64,000 nucleotides of DNA from an uncultured Flavobacteriales bacterium (GCA_913057205.1 CAJXNO010000011.1:20966-84965), one strand, 5' to 3'; counted from the stretch's first letter, positions 7,803-18,808 are shown. The notes: generated from the letters alone by a model not told the origin. Translations and numbers: made by a program.

Positions 7803-9320
7803 TCAAATTCCCTCCGGAAGGGCCTCCCCCACCATATTGATCTCCGTGATGCGGTCCGCTTTGATCAGCATCTTATGACTGCTGCTGGATAGATTAGTGA
7901 CGTACACCTTCTTCCCTGCTTTATGGTATCGCTCTGTGAGCTTGTTCAAGGCTTCGATGGCCGACATATCTGCCACGCGACTCTCCTTGAAGTCGATCAT
8001 CACCTCCTCTGGGTCATTCTCGACATCAAACTTTTCGTTGAATACCGAAACCGACCCGAAGAATAGCGGACCGTAGATCTCATAGTGCTTCACCCCATTG
8101 TCATCAATGCGTTTACGGGCACGTATGCGCTTCGCATTATCCCACGCAAAAACCAGTGCGGCGATGATCACCCCGGCCAATACAGCCAAGGCCAGGTTAT
8201 GCAGAAAGATGGTCACCAGAGTCACCAGCATCATGATGAAGATGTCTGACTTAGGAAACTTATTGAAGGTGCGCAAACTGGCCCACTCAAAGGTTCCTAT
8301 GGATACCATGATCATCAATCCAGTGAGCGCTGCCATGGGAACCTTTTCAATCAATGAGGATCCAATCATCACAAACATCAAAAGCATAACGGATGCTACG
8401 ATTCCCGATAACCTTGCGCGTGCGCCGTTAGAAACGTTGATCAAACTTTGTCCGATCATCGCGCAGCCACCCATACCAGAGAACAAGCCTGAAACAACAT
8501 TCGCCATACCTTGAGCGATGGCTTCCTTGTTACCTCGACCGCGCGTAGCTGTGATCTCATCAACAATATTCAATGTCAACAAGCTCTCGATCAACCCTAC
8601 CCCAGCTACAATGGCGGCATAGGGAAAAATGATGGTCAAGGTCTCCCATGCCATAGGGATGGAAGGCAGGTGAAAGGGTGGAAAGCCGCCTTGAATGGAT
8701 GCCAGATCGCCTACAGTCTTGGTGTCAATCCCAAGAAGACTAACCAAAGCAAACACCACTAAAATGGCGGTAAGTGAAGCAGGCACCACCTTGGTCAGCT
8801 TTGGTAAGCCCCAAATGATGAACATCGTAAGTAGAACCAATGCCAATAGTATGTAAAGTGCGCTTCCGGTCAACCAATCGCCAGAGGCGTCTTGAAACTG
8901 TACCAGCTGCGACATGAATATGATGATGGCCAATCCGTTCACAAAACCAAATACCACCGGGTGCGGCACCAAGCGCATGAGCTTGCCCAAACGAAGGAAT
9001 CCAGCTGCCATCTGCATCAGACCGGCAAGGATCACCGTGGCAAAAACGTATTCTACCCCATAATCCTTTACCAAGCTCACCAGGACCACAGCCACTGCCC
9101 CAGTTGCTCCACTGATCATACCTGGCCTACCACCGAAGATCGAAGTCACCAGTCCCATAGTGAACGCAGCATACAAGCCAACCAATGGCGATAAGCCAGC
9201 GATCATGGCAAATGCAACCGCCTCAGGAACAAGCGCCAGTGCCACAGTGATTCCGGATAGCACCTCGGTCTTATAATCTACCTTCTGCGAAAAATCAAAT
9301 ATGTTCAGTACCTGCTTCAT
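7803..9320 (-). CDS. SulP family inorganic anion transporter with C-terminal STAS domain
   Basis: VALALVPEAVAFAMIAGLSPLVGLYAAF and C-terminal STAS; start placed at MKQVLNIFDFSQ rather than the ORF-track start 9464. Confidence 0.9.
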   Translation of the reverse strand: MKQVLNIFDFSQKVDYKTEVLSGITVALALVPEAVAFAMIAGLSPLVGLYAAFTMGLVTSIFGGRPGMISGATGAVAVVLVSLVKDYGVEYVFATVILAGLMQMAAGFLRLGKLMRLVPHPVVFGFVNGLAIIIFMSQLVQFQDASGDWLTGSALYILLALVLLTMFIIWGLPKLTKVVPASLTAILVVFALVSLLGIDTKTVGDLASIQGGFPPFHLPSIPMAWETLTIIFPYAAIVAGVGLIESLLTLNIVDEITATRGRGNKEAIAQGMANVVSGLFSGMGGCAMIGQSLINVSNGARARLSGIVASVMLLMFVMIGSSLIEKVPMAALTGLMIMVSIGTFEWASLRTFNKFPKSDIFIMMLVTLVTIFLHNLALAVLAGVIIAALVFAWDNAKRIRARKRIDDNGVKHYEIYGPLFFGSVSVFNEKFDVENDPEEVMIDFKESRVADMSAIEALNKLTERYHKAGKKVYVTNLSSSSHKMLIKADRITEINMVGEALPEGI

Positions 9321-9548
9321 GGTTGGAGCGCTTTTAAAAAACAAACGTTTCGCCGAACTATCGATTTGAAAATCAATACTTCCGTTAGCGAAACGCCTCT
9401 TCACCCATTGTTTTGGGGCTGCGAAGGTACGCGGAATAATTGGCCCGAAAAACCAGCCTCCCATCGAGATTCAATGAGCTGTTTTTAGTTCGAAGCACGT
9501 TACCTTTCACTTCGGCTCACTATATTCACTTTCGAAAATTCAATTCAA

Positions 9549-10070
9549 ATGAACCGAACTACCCCTTTTAAATGGCTTAGCATGCTCGCTTTGGTCGCCT
9601 TGATGACCGCATGTGGAAGCACTGTTGAGCAAGAAGTTAGCCTTCAATTAGAGGCCGCAGCTGTTGGACCATTCTTCGCCGGTCCGAACAGTCTGATCGC
9701 AGACTACACCGTTGATTATCCGTCGCTCTTCCCGGATCAGGCAGTTACCGCTAAGCAGATCAAAAGTGTTGGATTGAAAACGGCCACGGTCCAATTGAAT
9801 GCCGATAGTTTGGATTTTGCGGCATTCACGAGCGCCTCCTTGCAGTTTGTATCTGACAATGAAGGCATGGTCAGCGCCGCCATCTTAAATCCGATTGAAT
9901 CGAATGGACAAAGCATTACGCTTCAGACCAGCGCAGAAGCTGACCTTGGAACATTTTTTAAAGGCGAGGCGTTTACCTGTGTCCTCGATTTGGATTTCAA
10001 AGACGATGACTACCGCGATGAACTGAGCACCACCATTGAAATGACATTCAATACAACCTTAAAGCAATAA
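9549..10070 (+). CDS. Hypothetical lipoprotein
   Basis: LMTACGS lipobox; 173 aa. Confidence 0.7.
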   Translation: MNRTTPFKWLSMLALVALMTACGSTVEQEVSLQLEAAAVGPFFAGPNSLIADYTVDYPSLFPDQAVTAKQIKSVGLKTATVQLNADSLDFAAFTSASLQFVSDNEGMVSAAILNPIESNGQSITLQTSAEADLGTFFKGEAFTCVLDLDFKDDDYRDELSTTIEMTFNTTLKQ

Positions 10071-10072
10071 TC

Positions 10073-10534
10073 ATGAAGCATTTGATCCTCTCTCTCTTTG
10101 TTCTCGCTCTGAGCGTGAATGTGATGGCGCAAGACGCAGAAGCCGACCGTTTGATCGGCGTATGGGAACCCAGCCATGGAAAGGCCAAAGTCAAGATCGA
10201 CAAAATCGGATCTAAGTACTACGGAAGGATCGTATGGCTCAAGGAACCCAATGATCCAGAAACGGGTGAGCCTAAGTTGGACAAAAACAATCCAGATGAG
10301 AGCCTCCGCTCTACTCCGCTGCGCGGTTACCGTATTCTGAAAGATTTTGAATACACCGGAGAAGACGAATGGTCAGAGGGCACCATTTATGACCCTGAAA
10401 ACGGCAGCACTTACAGCTGTACGATTAAGATGCCAGACGATAACACCTTAGATATTCGAGGCTACATCGGGATTTCCACCTTTGGACGTACCGATGTTTG
10501 GAAACGTCTTAAGGTTCCTTCAAAGAAGAAGTAG
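10073..10534 (+). CDS. DUF2147 domain-containing protein
   Basis: IGVWEPSHGKAKVKI..YYGRIVWLKEPNDPETGEPKLDKNNPDESLRSTPLRGYRIL..EGTIYDPENGSTY. Confidence 0.85.
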   Translation: MKHLILSLFVLALSVNVMAQDAEADRLIGVWEPSHGKAKVKIDKIGSKYYGRIVWLKEPNDPETGEPKLDKNNPDESLRSTPLRGYRILKDFEYTGEDEWSEGTIYDPENGSTYSCTIKMPDDNTLDIRGYIGISTFGRTDVWKRLKVPSKKK

Positions 10535-10565
10535 TTCCTTCCCATTTCATTCAAATACCTGAACC

Positions 10566-11678
10566 ATGAACCGATACCTACTGATCATTTGTGGGGTGCT
10601 TAGCATTGGAGTAGTCCGTGCGCAGGAAGACAGCACCCATGTGGAAGAAGAAGACTGGAGTATTTACGATGACCTGGATTATGCAGAGGAAGGCACGAAG
10701 AGCTATGCCAACGCAAAGATCAGTGGCATCAGTCCGGCACGACTCATTTCGGTAGGTTATGATTTCCAAGGTCCGTTTGACATCACTGCTGGAAGCAGTA
10801 TGGGAGGCAGTATCAAGGATCAAACGGCCAATGTGATCAACGAAGAATCCGGTAGAGTAACTTCAGCTCAAGGGTTTCGACTCGCGGCAAACGTTCCGGT
10901 GTACTCAACCAACAAGCTGATCGTTCAGCTCGGTGGACAGATCTGGGACGTAAACTATGGTTTTGAGAACGCCAACAACCTTACTCACCCGTTGCTGCGA
11001 ACGCTGAATGAGAATGGCTTGCGCACCTTCGGACTTAACTCTACCATTTACAAGCCGCTTAATGAATTCGCTTTTATCCTGGTACAATTAGGTGCAGACA
11101 TGAGCGGCGATTGGAGTTATACCGGACTTCAACCGCTGGACCATACGCGCTATTCTGTTGCTGCCCTCTGGGGTCGACGAACAAGCGACTACTTTCAGTG
11201 GGCAGTGGGTGCATCCCGTACCTATAGGGCAGGTGAGCAGAACTACGTACCCATTGTGATGTTGAACTGGACCTCGAAAACCACCAAATGGGGAGCAGAG
11301 ATGTTGTTGCCTGCGCGGGGTCATTTGCGGTACAGCTTCAATCGACAGAGCATGCTTTTCTTTGGCTTTGAGCTGGAAGGAAACAGCTATTTGGTAGGGA
11401 ACCAAAACCCAGGATTCTACAACAACGGCCTACAGAATCTAGAGATTCGCAGAAGTGAACTTCGCTTCAGAACCATGTACCAGCGCAAGCTGGTCGGATT
11501 CATCTGGATCGCCGGTGAGTTCGGATACCGTTACAACTGGTTATTTGACATCGATCAAGTTGGGGATGATGGGAGCGACTTCTTCCGTGGTTTCTTCGGT
11601 ACACAGCCCTATGCCTTCCAAAATCAAATGGGGAATCCGTTATACTTCAACATCAGCCTGAACCTGGTAAGCCCATAA
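10566..11678 (+). CDS. Outer membrane beta-barrel protein (DUF6268-like)
   Basis: Signal peptide, alternating amphipathic strands, long C-terminal barrel region. Confidence 0.55.
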   Translation: MNRYLLIICGVLSIGVVRAQEDSTHVEEEDWSIYDDLDYAEEGTKSYANAKISGISPARLISVGYDFQGPFDITAGSSMGGSIKDQTANVINEESGRVTSAQGFRLAANVPVYSTNKLIVQLGGQIWDVNYGFENANNLTHPLLRTLNENGLRTFGLNSTIYKPLNEFAFILVQLGADMSGDWSYTGLQPLDHTRYSVAALWGRRTSDYFQWAVGASRTYRAGEQNYVPIVMLNWTSKTTKWGAEMLLPARGHLRYSFNRQSMLFFGFELEGNSYLVGNQNPGFYNNGLQNLEIRRSELRFRTMYQRKLVGFIWIAGEFGYRYNWLFDIDQVGDDGSDFFRGFFGTQPYAFQNQMGNPLYFNISLNLVSP

Positions 11679-11681
11679 CCG

Positions 11682-12680
11682 TTAGCAGATCCTTGGAAGC
11701 TGCTCTCCAGCCAGCATATTCACGACGCGCCTTCCTCCCAAACCGCTGGTCATCACGACCTTTTGCGGATGCTCGTGGGTGACCTGGCCGATCACCGCTG
11801 CCCTTGAACTCTCTGAGAAGCTACTGAGCAACTGTATTACAACCGCTGCAACTTCTTGCGCCACTACGGCGATGAACATCCCTTCATCGGTGACGTACAA
11901 AGGATCGATCCCCAGCACTTCACACGCCGATGCTACCGTTTCATCAATGGGTATAGCGTGATCTTCTAGATCGATCCCGCACTTAACTTGAGTTGCGATC
12001 TCATTCAAAACCGTTCCAACGCCTCCCCGTGTAGGGTCGCGTAGTAGCTTAATGGTTTCCGGAAAGGTTTCTAACAATGCCAAAACTGGCGTATTCAGCG
12101 GACGAGAATCACTCTCCATCGGAGCATCAAAATGTAGACCCTCGCGCTGTATCATGATGGTCATGCCATGATGTGCAATGCTGTGACTCACAATTACCGC
12201 CTCGCCCGGAACAATCCTTTTATGGTCGATCAAAACACCAGGGAGCAGCGCCTATGCCTGAGGTATTGATAAAGATGTGATCCCCTTTTCCGCGTTCTAC
12301 CACTTTGGTATCGCCCGTTACTACCTCCACGCCTGCCCTATCAGCGGCATATTCGATGGATAGCAGCATTCCCCAGTAAGCATCCATCATCAACCCTTCT
12401 TCCAAGATCATGGCCAAGGAGAGGTAGCACGGCATCGCGCCACACATAAGCAGGTCGTTCACCGTTCCATTCACTGCGAGATCTCCGATGTTACCTCCCG
12501 GAAAGAAAAGCGGAGAAACCACAAAGCTATCGGTGGTGAAAGCCAAACATCCTCTTAAGTCACCCAGAACTACACCATCATGTCGCTCTTGAAGTTACTT
12601 GTTCTTAAACCGCTTGAATACACCCTCTTCCAACAGTCGATTCGTCAAGAGTCCACCGCTCCCATGACCTAAAGTAGTAC
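11682..12680 (-). pseudogene. hypE: Decayed hydrogenase maturation factor HypE
   Basis: LGHGSGG (near 12660), [78 protein letters not shown]; in-frame TAA at 12595-12597, +1 indel at ~12241-12243, no start codon retained. Confidence 0.85.
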
Positions 12681-13114
12681 TTCGTGAGGTGGTGCATGAT
12701 ATTCAGGCAAGCTTGCATGCGATGATGGCAGAAAACAATGCTAAGCTAACCATTGTGAATCCCGACATGGAGTTGAATGTCTATCCGACCCACTTCCACC
12801 GCATTTTACTTAACCTGATCCAAAATGGCATCAAATTCAGGCAAGAAGAAACGCCTAAAATCATCGTAAAAGCGAGTGAAACAAGAAATTACTGGCAGAT
12901 TGAAGTAGAGGATAACGGTATTGGCATCGAAGAAGAGCAATTGCCCCATATCTTCAAGTTATTCTACCATAAGAACCTCAAGTCAAACTCTGAAAGCCAT
13001 GGAATTGGTTTAAGCGTTGTTCGACGACTTGTTCAAGAACATGAAGGAAGCATTCGGGTAAAATCTGAAGTTGGAAAAGGAACAACTTTTATTTTTACAA
13101 TCCTTAAGGCCTAA
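12671..13114 (+). pseudogene. N-terminally truncated sensor histidine kinase (HATPase domain only)
   Basis: NLIQNGIKF, VEDNGIGIEEEQLPHIF, SHGIGLSVVRRLV; no DHp/HisKA; in-frame stop immediately upstream (12665-12667). Confidence 0.7.
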
Positions 13115-13125
13115 TGACGAGATAG

Positions 13126-13533
13126 ATGAATGAATCAAGCGTAGAAGTTTTACTCGTAGATGATGATGAAATGACCCTTTTGATCCACGAGAAAATATTG
13201 GACCGATGTTCCATGAATCACCCTTATCGATCCTTCAGTACGGGTGAGGGTTGTTTGGAGTACATCTTGGATGAATCCAATAACGCAAAAAAGTTCATTA
13301 TCCTTCTTGACATCAACATGTCAGGCATAAGCGGTTGGGGCGTTTTAGATGAACTGAATGCCTCCGGGGTGGATAGCAATCGATGCTTGGTGATCATGGC
13401 AACTTCTTCCGTTGATTATGAGGATCGCGTTAAAGCTTCAGAGTATTCGAATGTGATCGACTTTTTTGAAAAGCCGCTGACCATCTCTAGCTGCGAAAGC
13501 CTCGCCAACCTACCCGAGGTAGCATCCTTTTAG
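13126..13533 (+). CDS. Response regulator receiver domain protein
   Basis: LLVDDDEMTLLIHEKIL..IILLDINMSGISGW..IMATSS..FFEKPL. Confidence 0.9.
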   Translation: MNESSVEVLLVDDDEMTLLIHEKILDRCSMNHPYRSFSTGEGCLEYILDESNNAKKFIILLDINMSGISGWGVLDELNASGVDSNRCLVIMATSSVDYEDRVKASEYSNVIDFFEKPLTISSCESLANLPEVASF

Positions 13534-13541
13534 CTCTATGG

Positions 13542-13790
13542 ATGGCAGACCTTGATGCCAACAACAATGCTGCGGAGTTAATGGGCCTCGTGCGAACAAG
13601 TATGCCGTTTGGAAAGTATAAAGGCACCCTGTTAGCAGACCTTCCCGTTTACTACTTGGAGTGGTTTGCTCGAAAGGGAATGCCGAAAGGGAAGCTCGGA
13701 ACCCAACTTGACCTCGTATTGACCCTGAAGTCAAATGGACTGGATCATATCCTTAGGCAACTAAAGGACCTCGATGATGGTCAAGGATAA
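13542..13790 (+). CDS. DUF3820 family protein
   Basis: MPFGKYKGTLLADLPVYYLEWFARKGMPKGKLG. Confidence 0.8.
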   Translation: MADLDANNNAAELMGLVRTSMPFGKYKGTLLADLPVYYLEWFARKGMPKGKLGTQLDLVLTLKSNGLDHILRQLKDLDDGQG

Positions 13791-14721
13791 CTACACCCCT
13801 CCTCTGTTCCATCGTTCAAGCTTGTTGGCTACCATATTGCCGAACGTACTGCGGCCTGTTGACCCCATTCAATGGACGATTCAAGAGCATCAAACAGCAG
13901 ATAACGATGTCTTCATAACTGGCAGCCTGAAGCAAGACAGCAGCGCATGCGTAGTACTTCTCCACGGACTCGAAGGGAGTATCGATTCTCGCTACATGCT
14001 TGGTATGGCACATGCGTTCTACACGGAGGGGAATGACATCATTGCGCTCAATCACCGCGGCTGTGGCGGTTACAACAACCTGCAACCTTCAAGCTACCAT
14101 AGCGGTTTCACGCAAGACCTCAGTCAACTGATAGCAAGCCTCACTCAAAACTACAAACAGCTCTGGCTGATCGGATTTAGCTTAGGTGGAAACATCGCAC
14201 TTAAGTATGCCTTAGAGGAAGACCTACCATCCGAACTTCAAGGAGCCATTGCCATCTCAGCACCCATTGATTTAGCCGGTTCATCCGCTCGACTGGGGGC
14301 CTCTCATAACTGGATCTACCAACAACGCTTTTTACGCTCGCTTAAACGAAAAGCAGCCTTGAAAAAACAGGAGCATCCAGCAAGTGCATTTGACTTAGAT
14401 GCCGTAAGCGCTGCAAGCACGATCGAAGCTTTTGATGACGTATATACAGCACCGGTAAATGGATTCAAGCATGCACGAGACTACTACGAACAATGCAGCA
14501 CGTACTTGTCGCTGCCTTTTATCAAGCTCCCCACCCTACTGATCAATGCAAAGAATGACAGCTTCTTGAGCGATCGCTGTTTTCCAAGCTCTACCGAAAA
14601 CTTGCATGTGCGCTCACCTCGTTACGGAGGACATGTGGGGTTTGCCCTGGATAACGCCATGCGTAAGCAATTCTGGCATGAGGTAAAAGCCAAGGAATTT
14701 ATCAAGACCTTTACACCGTGA
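13774..14721 (+). CDS. Alpha/beta hydrolase, YheT family
   Basis: VVLLHGLEGS..NHRGCGG..LWLIGFSLGGNIALKY. Confidence 0.85.
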   Translation: MMVKDNYTPPLFHRSSLLATILPNVLRPVDPIQWTIQEHQTADNDVFITGSLKQDSSACVVLLHGLEGSIDSRYMLGMAHAFYTEGNDIIALNHRGCGGYNNLQPSSYHSGFTQDLSQLIASLTQNYKQLWLIGFSLGGNIALKYALEEDLPSELQGAIAISAPIDLAGSSARLGASHNWIYQQRFLRSLKRKAALKKQEHPASAFDLDAVSAASTIEAFDDVYTAPVNGFKHARDYYEQCSTYLSLPFIKLPTLLINAKNDSFLSDRCFPSSTENLHVRSPRYGGHVGFALDNAMRKQFWHEVKAKEFIKTFTP

Positions 14722-15989
14722 CTTTCGAAGAACTTCAATTAAACGACCAGCTTATCGAATCCATCAGCTACATGGGATTCGAAAAAGCGACACCCATTCA
14801 AGAGCAAGCCATACCATTGATCATGGAAGGCAGCGATATGATCGCTTGCGCTCAAACCGGCACGGGTAAGACCGCCGCTTTCATCCTTCCCGTTTTGCAT
14901 AAACTCATAGAGGGAGAAAGCTCTGGTAAGATCAGTACCGTGGTGATCTGTCCTACGCGTGAACTCGCCATCCAAATCGATCAACAAATCCAAGGCTTTA
15001 CCTATTTCACCTCCATTGAAAGTATTGCTATCTACGGAGGTGGTGATGGCGAAGATTGGGTGGAAGAAAAGAGAGCAATCCAAAAAGGAGTAGACATCAT
15101 CGTTGCCACACCCGGTAAGTTCATTGCCCATCTAAACATGGGTTACATGGATCTAAGTGCGGTGAAATATGCCATTTTGGATGAAGCAGACCGCATGTTG
15201 GATATCGGTTTTCATGACGATATCGTTAAGATCTTCAAGCACATCTCAGACCAGCGGCAGACCTTGATGTTCAGTGCTACCATGCCTCCAAAGATTCGCC
15301 AATTGGCATCTCAAATCCTCAAGGACCCCAAAGAGGTCAGCATCGCCATATCAAAGCCGGCTGAAGGCGTATTACAAGCTGCTTACCTGTGTTATGACAC
15401 CAACAAAGCTGCCTTCATTAAGCATCTGATCGAAGACAAACCCTCCTGCAAGAGTATTATCATCTTCACTTCCACTAAGAAAGAAGTGAGCGAACTGGTG
15501 CGCACCTTGCGGAATAAGAATTACAAGGTAGAAGGCATCTCGTCAGACCTCGAGCAAAGTGAACGGGAAGAGGCACTACGACGCTTCAGGAGCCGCGAGA
15601 CCCGCGTGGTGGTTGCTACTGATGTGCTTAGCCGAGGTATCGACATCAAAGACATCAACCTAGTCATCAACTACAGCGTTCCAGGCGACGCCGAAGACTA
15701 TGTGCACCGCATCGGGCGAACCGCTCGTGCCGATACCACAGGTATTGCCGTTACCTTGATCAACCCTGACGATCAATACAAGTTCTTGCGTATTGAACGC
15801 CTCATGGAACGCGAGGTCATGAAGCTTCCTATCTCTGAAACCATCGGCGAGAGTCCGGCGTGGAGTCCTACCAGCGGTGGAGGAAAAGGCAAGGGAAAAG
15901 GCGGAAAGAAGCCTTTCCGTAAAGGTGGCGGAAAAGGTAGAAGACACCATCGCTCAGGAGGCGGAGGGCATCAGCAAAAGAACAAGTAA
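14718..15989 (+). CDS. DEAD/DEAH box RNA helicase
   Basis: AQTGTGKT, PTRELA, DEAD, SAT, HRIGRTAR; Gly/Lys-rich C-terminus. Confidence 0.97.
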   Translation: MTFEELQLNDQLIESISYMGFEKATPIQEQAIPLIMEGSDMIACAQTGTGKTAAFILPVLHKLIEGESSGKISTVVICPTRELAIQIDQQIQGFTYFTSIESIAIYGGGDGEDWVEEKRAIQKGVDIIVATPGKFIAHLNMGYMDLSAVKYAILDEADRMLDIGFHDDIVKIFKHISDQRQTLMFSATMPPKIRQLASQILKDPKEVSIAISKPAEGVLQAAYLCYDTNKAAFIKHLIEDKPSCKSIIIFTSTKKEVSELVRTLRNKNYKVEGISSDLEQSEREEALRRFRSRETRVVVATDVLSRGIDIKDINLVINYSVPGDAEDYVHRIGRTARADTTGIAVTLINPDDQYKFLRIERLMEREVMKLPISETIGESPAWSPTSGGGKGKGKGGKKPFRKGGGKGRRHHRSGGGGHQQKNK

Positions 15990-16005
15990 TGCCCACCTAC
16001 TGAGC

Positions 16006-17673
16006 TCAAAAGAGTCCAGTAATCACCCCATTTTCATCGATGTCAATGCCTTCAGCAGATGGCTTAGCGGGTAAACCAGGCATGCGCATCATATCTCCTG
16101 TTAATGGCACGAGGAATCCAGCTCCTACTGCAACCTCAATCTCCCTTACCGTGATCTGAAAGCCTCTAGGTCTGCCGGTCTTGCTTGGATCATCAGACAG
16201 TGACTTCTGCGTTTTCGCGATGCACACAGGCAATTGCCCTATCCCTAGCTCATCGATCTTCTTCAAATCCTTGAGCGCCCTTGCCGTGAACTGAACACCA
16301 TCAGCTCCATACACCGATCTGGCTACTTTCTCGATCTTCTGTTCTACAGTGTCTGACCGCTCATACATGGGTTTAAATGGAACGGTATTAGCCTCAGCTG
16401 TTGCAATCACTGCCTTGGCCAGTTCCTCTGCGCCAGACCCTCCTTTACCCCAAACTTCGGCTTCAAAACACGGAACTTCTTGTTCGGAACAAAATGCTTG
16501 CACAGCAGCAATCTCTTCCGGTACATCTTGGGTAAAGCGATTGATCGCTACCACTCCGGGTAGCCCGAAGGCCTTTAAGGTTTCAAGGTGTTTCTCCAAA
16601 TTCACCAATCCACGCTTTACGGCGTCAGCGTCAGGAGCATTCAACTCCTTCAGAGAAACACCTCCATGGTACTTCAATGCACGGATAGTGGCTACAACAA
16701 CTACTGCGGCAGGAGACAATCCAGCACTCTGGCACTTGATGTCTAAAAACTTCTCGGCCCCCAGGTCCATGCCAAAGCCAGCTTCTGTAACCACGAAATC
16801 GCTCAGCGAAAGGCCCATCTTGGTAGCGATTACCGTATTGGTGCCCTGGGCAATGTTGGCAAAGGGCCCGCCGTGAATGATGGCTGGGTTTCCTTCCAAT
16901 GTTTGAACGAGATTAGGTTTGATGGCATCCTTGAGCAATGCAGCCATCGCTCCAGCGGCTTTCAGGTCACGTGCATAGATGGGCTGCTTGTCGAAGGTGT
17001 AGCCGACGAAGATGTTACCTAAGCGTTCTTTGAGGTCTTTCAGGTCTTTAGAAAGGCATAAGATCGCCATGATCTCAGAAGCTGCCGTGATGTCAAAACC
17101 CGATTCGCGCGGAACCCCCATACCGAGTCCTCCTAATCCAACGATGGTGTGACGAAGCGCTCGATCGTTCATATCCAGTACCCGTTTCCAAGATACGGTG
17201 CGCGGGTCTATGTTGAGTTGACCTGATTTCCGCTGGAGGTCATTATCGATCATGGCCGCAAGCAAATTATGCGCCTTCTCAATGGCTGCAAAATCGCCCG
17301 TAAAGTGAAGGTTGATCTCTTCCATGGGGATCACCTGGCTGTAGCCACCGCCGGTAGCCCCCCCTTTAATGCCGAATACAGGCCCCATCGATGGTTCGCG
17401 AAGTACTACCGTGGTTTGCTTCCCTACCTTGTTCATCGCTTCAGACAAGCCAATGGATACGGTGGTCTTTCCTTCACCGGCGGGTGTGGGTGAGATCGCT
17501 GTAACCAAGATGAGTTTGTTTTTAGATACAGCTTCTTCGTTGATGTAGTGCAGGGGAAGCTTTGCTTTGAAACGACCGTATTGCTCCAAATCGTCAGCAG
17601 CAACGCCTAGTTTGCTTGCCATCTCTGTAATGGGCTTTAGCTCCGCCTTAGCGGCGATCTCTTGATCTGTCAT
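16006..17673 (-). CDS. fhs: Formate--tetrahydrofolate ligase
   Basis: ITAISPTPAGEGKTTVSIGL, REPSMGPVFGIKGGATGGGYSQVIPMEEINLHFTGD. Confidence 0.97.
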   Translation of the reverse strand: MTDQEIAAKAELKPITEMASKLGVAADDLEQYGRFKAKLPLHYINEEAVSKNKLILVTAISPTPAGEGKTTVSIGLSEAMNKVGKQTTVVLREPSMGPVFGIKGGATGGGYSQVIPMEEINLHFTGDFAAIEKAHNLLAAMIDNDLQRKSGQLNIDPRTVSWKRVLDMNDRALRHTIVGLGGLGMGVPRESGFDITAASEIMAILCLSKDLKDLKERLGNIFVGYTFDKQPIYARDLKAAGAMAALLKDAIKPNLVQTLEGNPAIIHGGPFANIAQGTNTVIATKMGLSLSDFVVTEAGFGMDLGAEKFLDIKCQSAGLSPAAVVVVATIRALKYHGGVSLKELNAPDADAVKRGLVNLEKHLETLKAFGLPGVVAINRFTQDVPEEIAAVQAFCSEQEVPCFEAEVWGKGGSGAEELAKAVIATAEANTVPFKPMYERSDTVEQKIEKVARSVYGADGVQFTARALKDLKKIDELGIGQLPVCIAKTQKSLSDDPSKTGRPRGFQITVREIEVAVGAGFLVPLTGDMMRMPGLPAKPSAEGIDIDENGVITGLF

Positions 17674-17782
17674 GGGTTAAGATTTGTTGGATTCAAACGT
17701 ACGAAGTCCATCGACAGGAATAGGTGATCTGTATCATACTACCTCCTGCAAAATGACTGCCATTACGGTTCAGACATCCTGC

Positions 17783-17790
17783 TAGCTTTG
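17783..17790 (+). promoter_or_regulatory. Putative Bacteroidetes -7 element (TAGCTTTG)
   Basis: Matches TAnnTTTG; its first base is 12 nt upstream of the mnmH ATG. Confidence 0.45.
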
Positions 17791-17794
17791 TGGA

Positions 17795-18808
17795 ATGCGC
17801 GTACCCGTAGAGACTATGCTTTCTGACCACCCTTTGATCGATGTTCGATCCCCTTCCGAATTCGAGAAAGGGCATGTTCCGGGTGCGCATAACATTCCGT
17901 TGTTATCAGATCAGGAACGTCATCAGGTTGGAATTTGCTACAAGCAGCAAGGACAGAAAGCGGCCATTGAGTTGGGATTGGAACTGGTTGGAGGAAAGTT
18001 CGAGGGATTTATCAACGACGCACAACGCTTAGCAGAGCACCGCGCTTTGAATGTATACTGCTGGCGCGGGGGCATGCGGAGCGCCGCCATGAGTTGGCTG
18101 TTTGAACAAACCGGCTTACAAGCCAAGACCCTCGAAGGCGGTTACAAAGCTTGGCGTCAGTTTGCATTAAAAACCCTGCGAACCCCAAGGAAATACATCT
18201 CTCTCACAGGATACACAGGAGTGGGTAAAACAAACATCCTACATGCCCTACGTGCATTAGGAGAACAAGTACTGGATTTGGAAGGTATCGCCAACCATGA
18301 GGGCTCAGCATTCGTATCTGCTAAGCGCCAACAACCTTCCACCGAACATTTCGAAAACCTCGTTGCAAAGCAATTGCTGGAATTTGATGCTTCCCAACCG
18401 ATCTGGGTGGAAGATGAGAGTCGCTCCATCGGAAAGGTATTCATGGATACCGGCTTCTTTGAACTGATCAGAACGGCAGACGTGGTATTGGTCAATCGAC
18501 CCTACGAAGACCGAATTCGCTTTTTATGCGATACCTACGGTGAAAAAGAAATGGAACTTCTACGGGAAGGCTTTGAGCGCATCCGCAAGCGATTGGGCGG
18601 ACAGAACGTAAAAGCAGCCCTATCGTACCTAGCGCAAGGAAACATAGACGCTGCCGCACGCATTGCCATGCAGTACTATGACAAAGCTTACCTGAACAGT
18701 ATGAGTACATCGAAAAGAATCCCGCTTACAAGTGTAAGTTTGAGAGACAAGACCTATTGCGAATTGGCAACCGAATTGAAAGGATGGAAAGATACGAGGA
18801 AATGGTGA
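17795..18808 (+). CDS. mnmH: tRNA 2-selenouridine synthase (rhodanese + P-loop)
   Basis: LIDVRSPSEFEKGHVPGAHNIPLLSDQERHQVGICYKQQGQKAAIELG; YCWRGGMRS; GYTGVGKT. Confidence 0.95.
   Translation: MRVPVETMLSDHPLIDVRSPSEFEKGHVPGAHNIPLLSDQERHQVGICYKQQGQKAAIELGLELVGGKFEGFINDAQRLAEHRALNVYCWRGGMRSAAMSWLFEQTGLQAKTLEGGYKAWRQFALKTLRTPRKYISLTGYTGVGKTNILHALRALGEQVLDLEGIANHEGSAFVSAKRQQPSTEHFENLVAKQLLEFDASQPIWVEDESRSIGKVFMDTGFFELIRTADVVLVNRPYEDRIRFLCDTYGEKEMELLREGFERIRKRLGGQNVKAALSYLAQGNIDAAARIAMQYYDKAYLNSMSTSKRIPLTSVSLRDKTYCELATELKGWKDTRKW

Noticed and set aside
8098-9194. Three plus-strand ORFs opposite the SulP gene
   Set aside because: Antisense to a well-supported CDS, biased composition, no motifs
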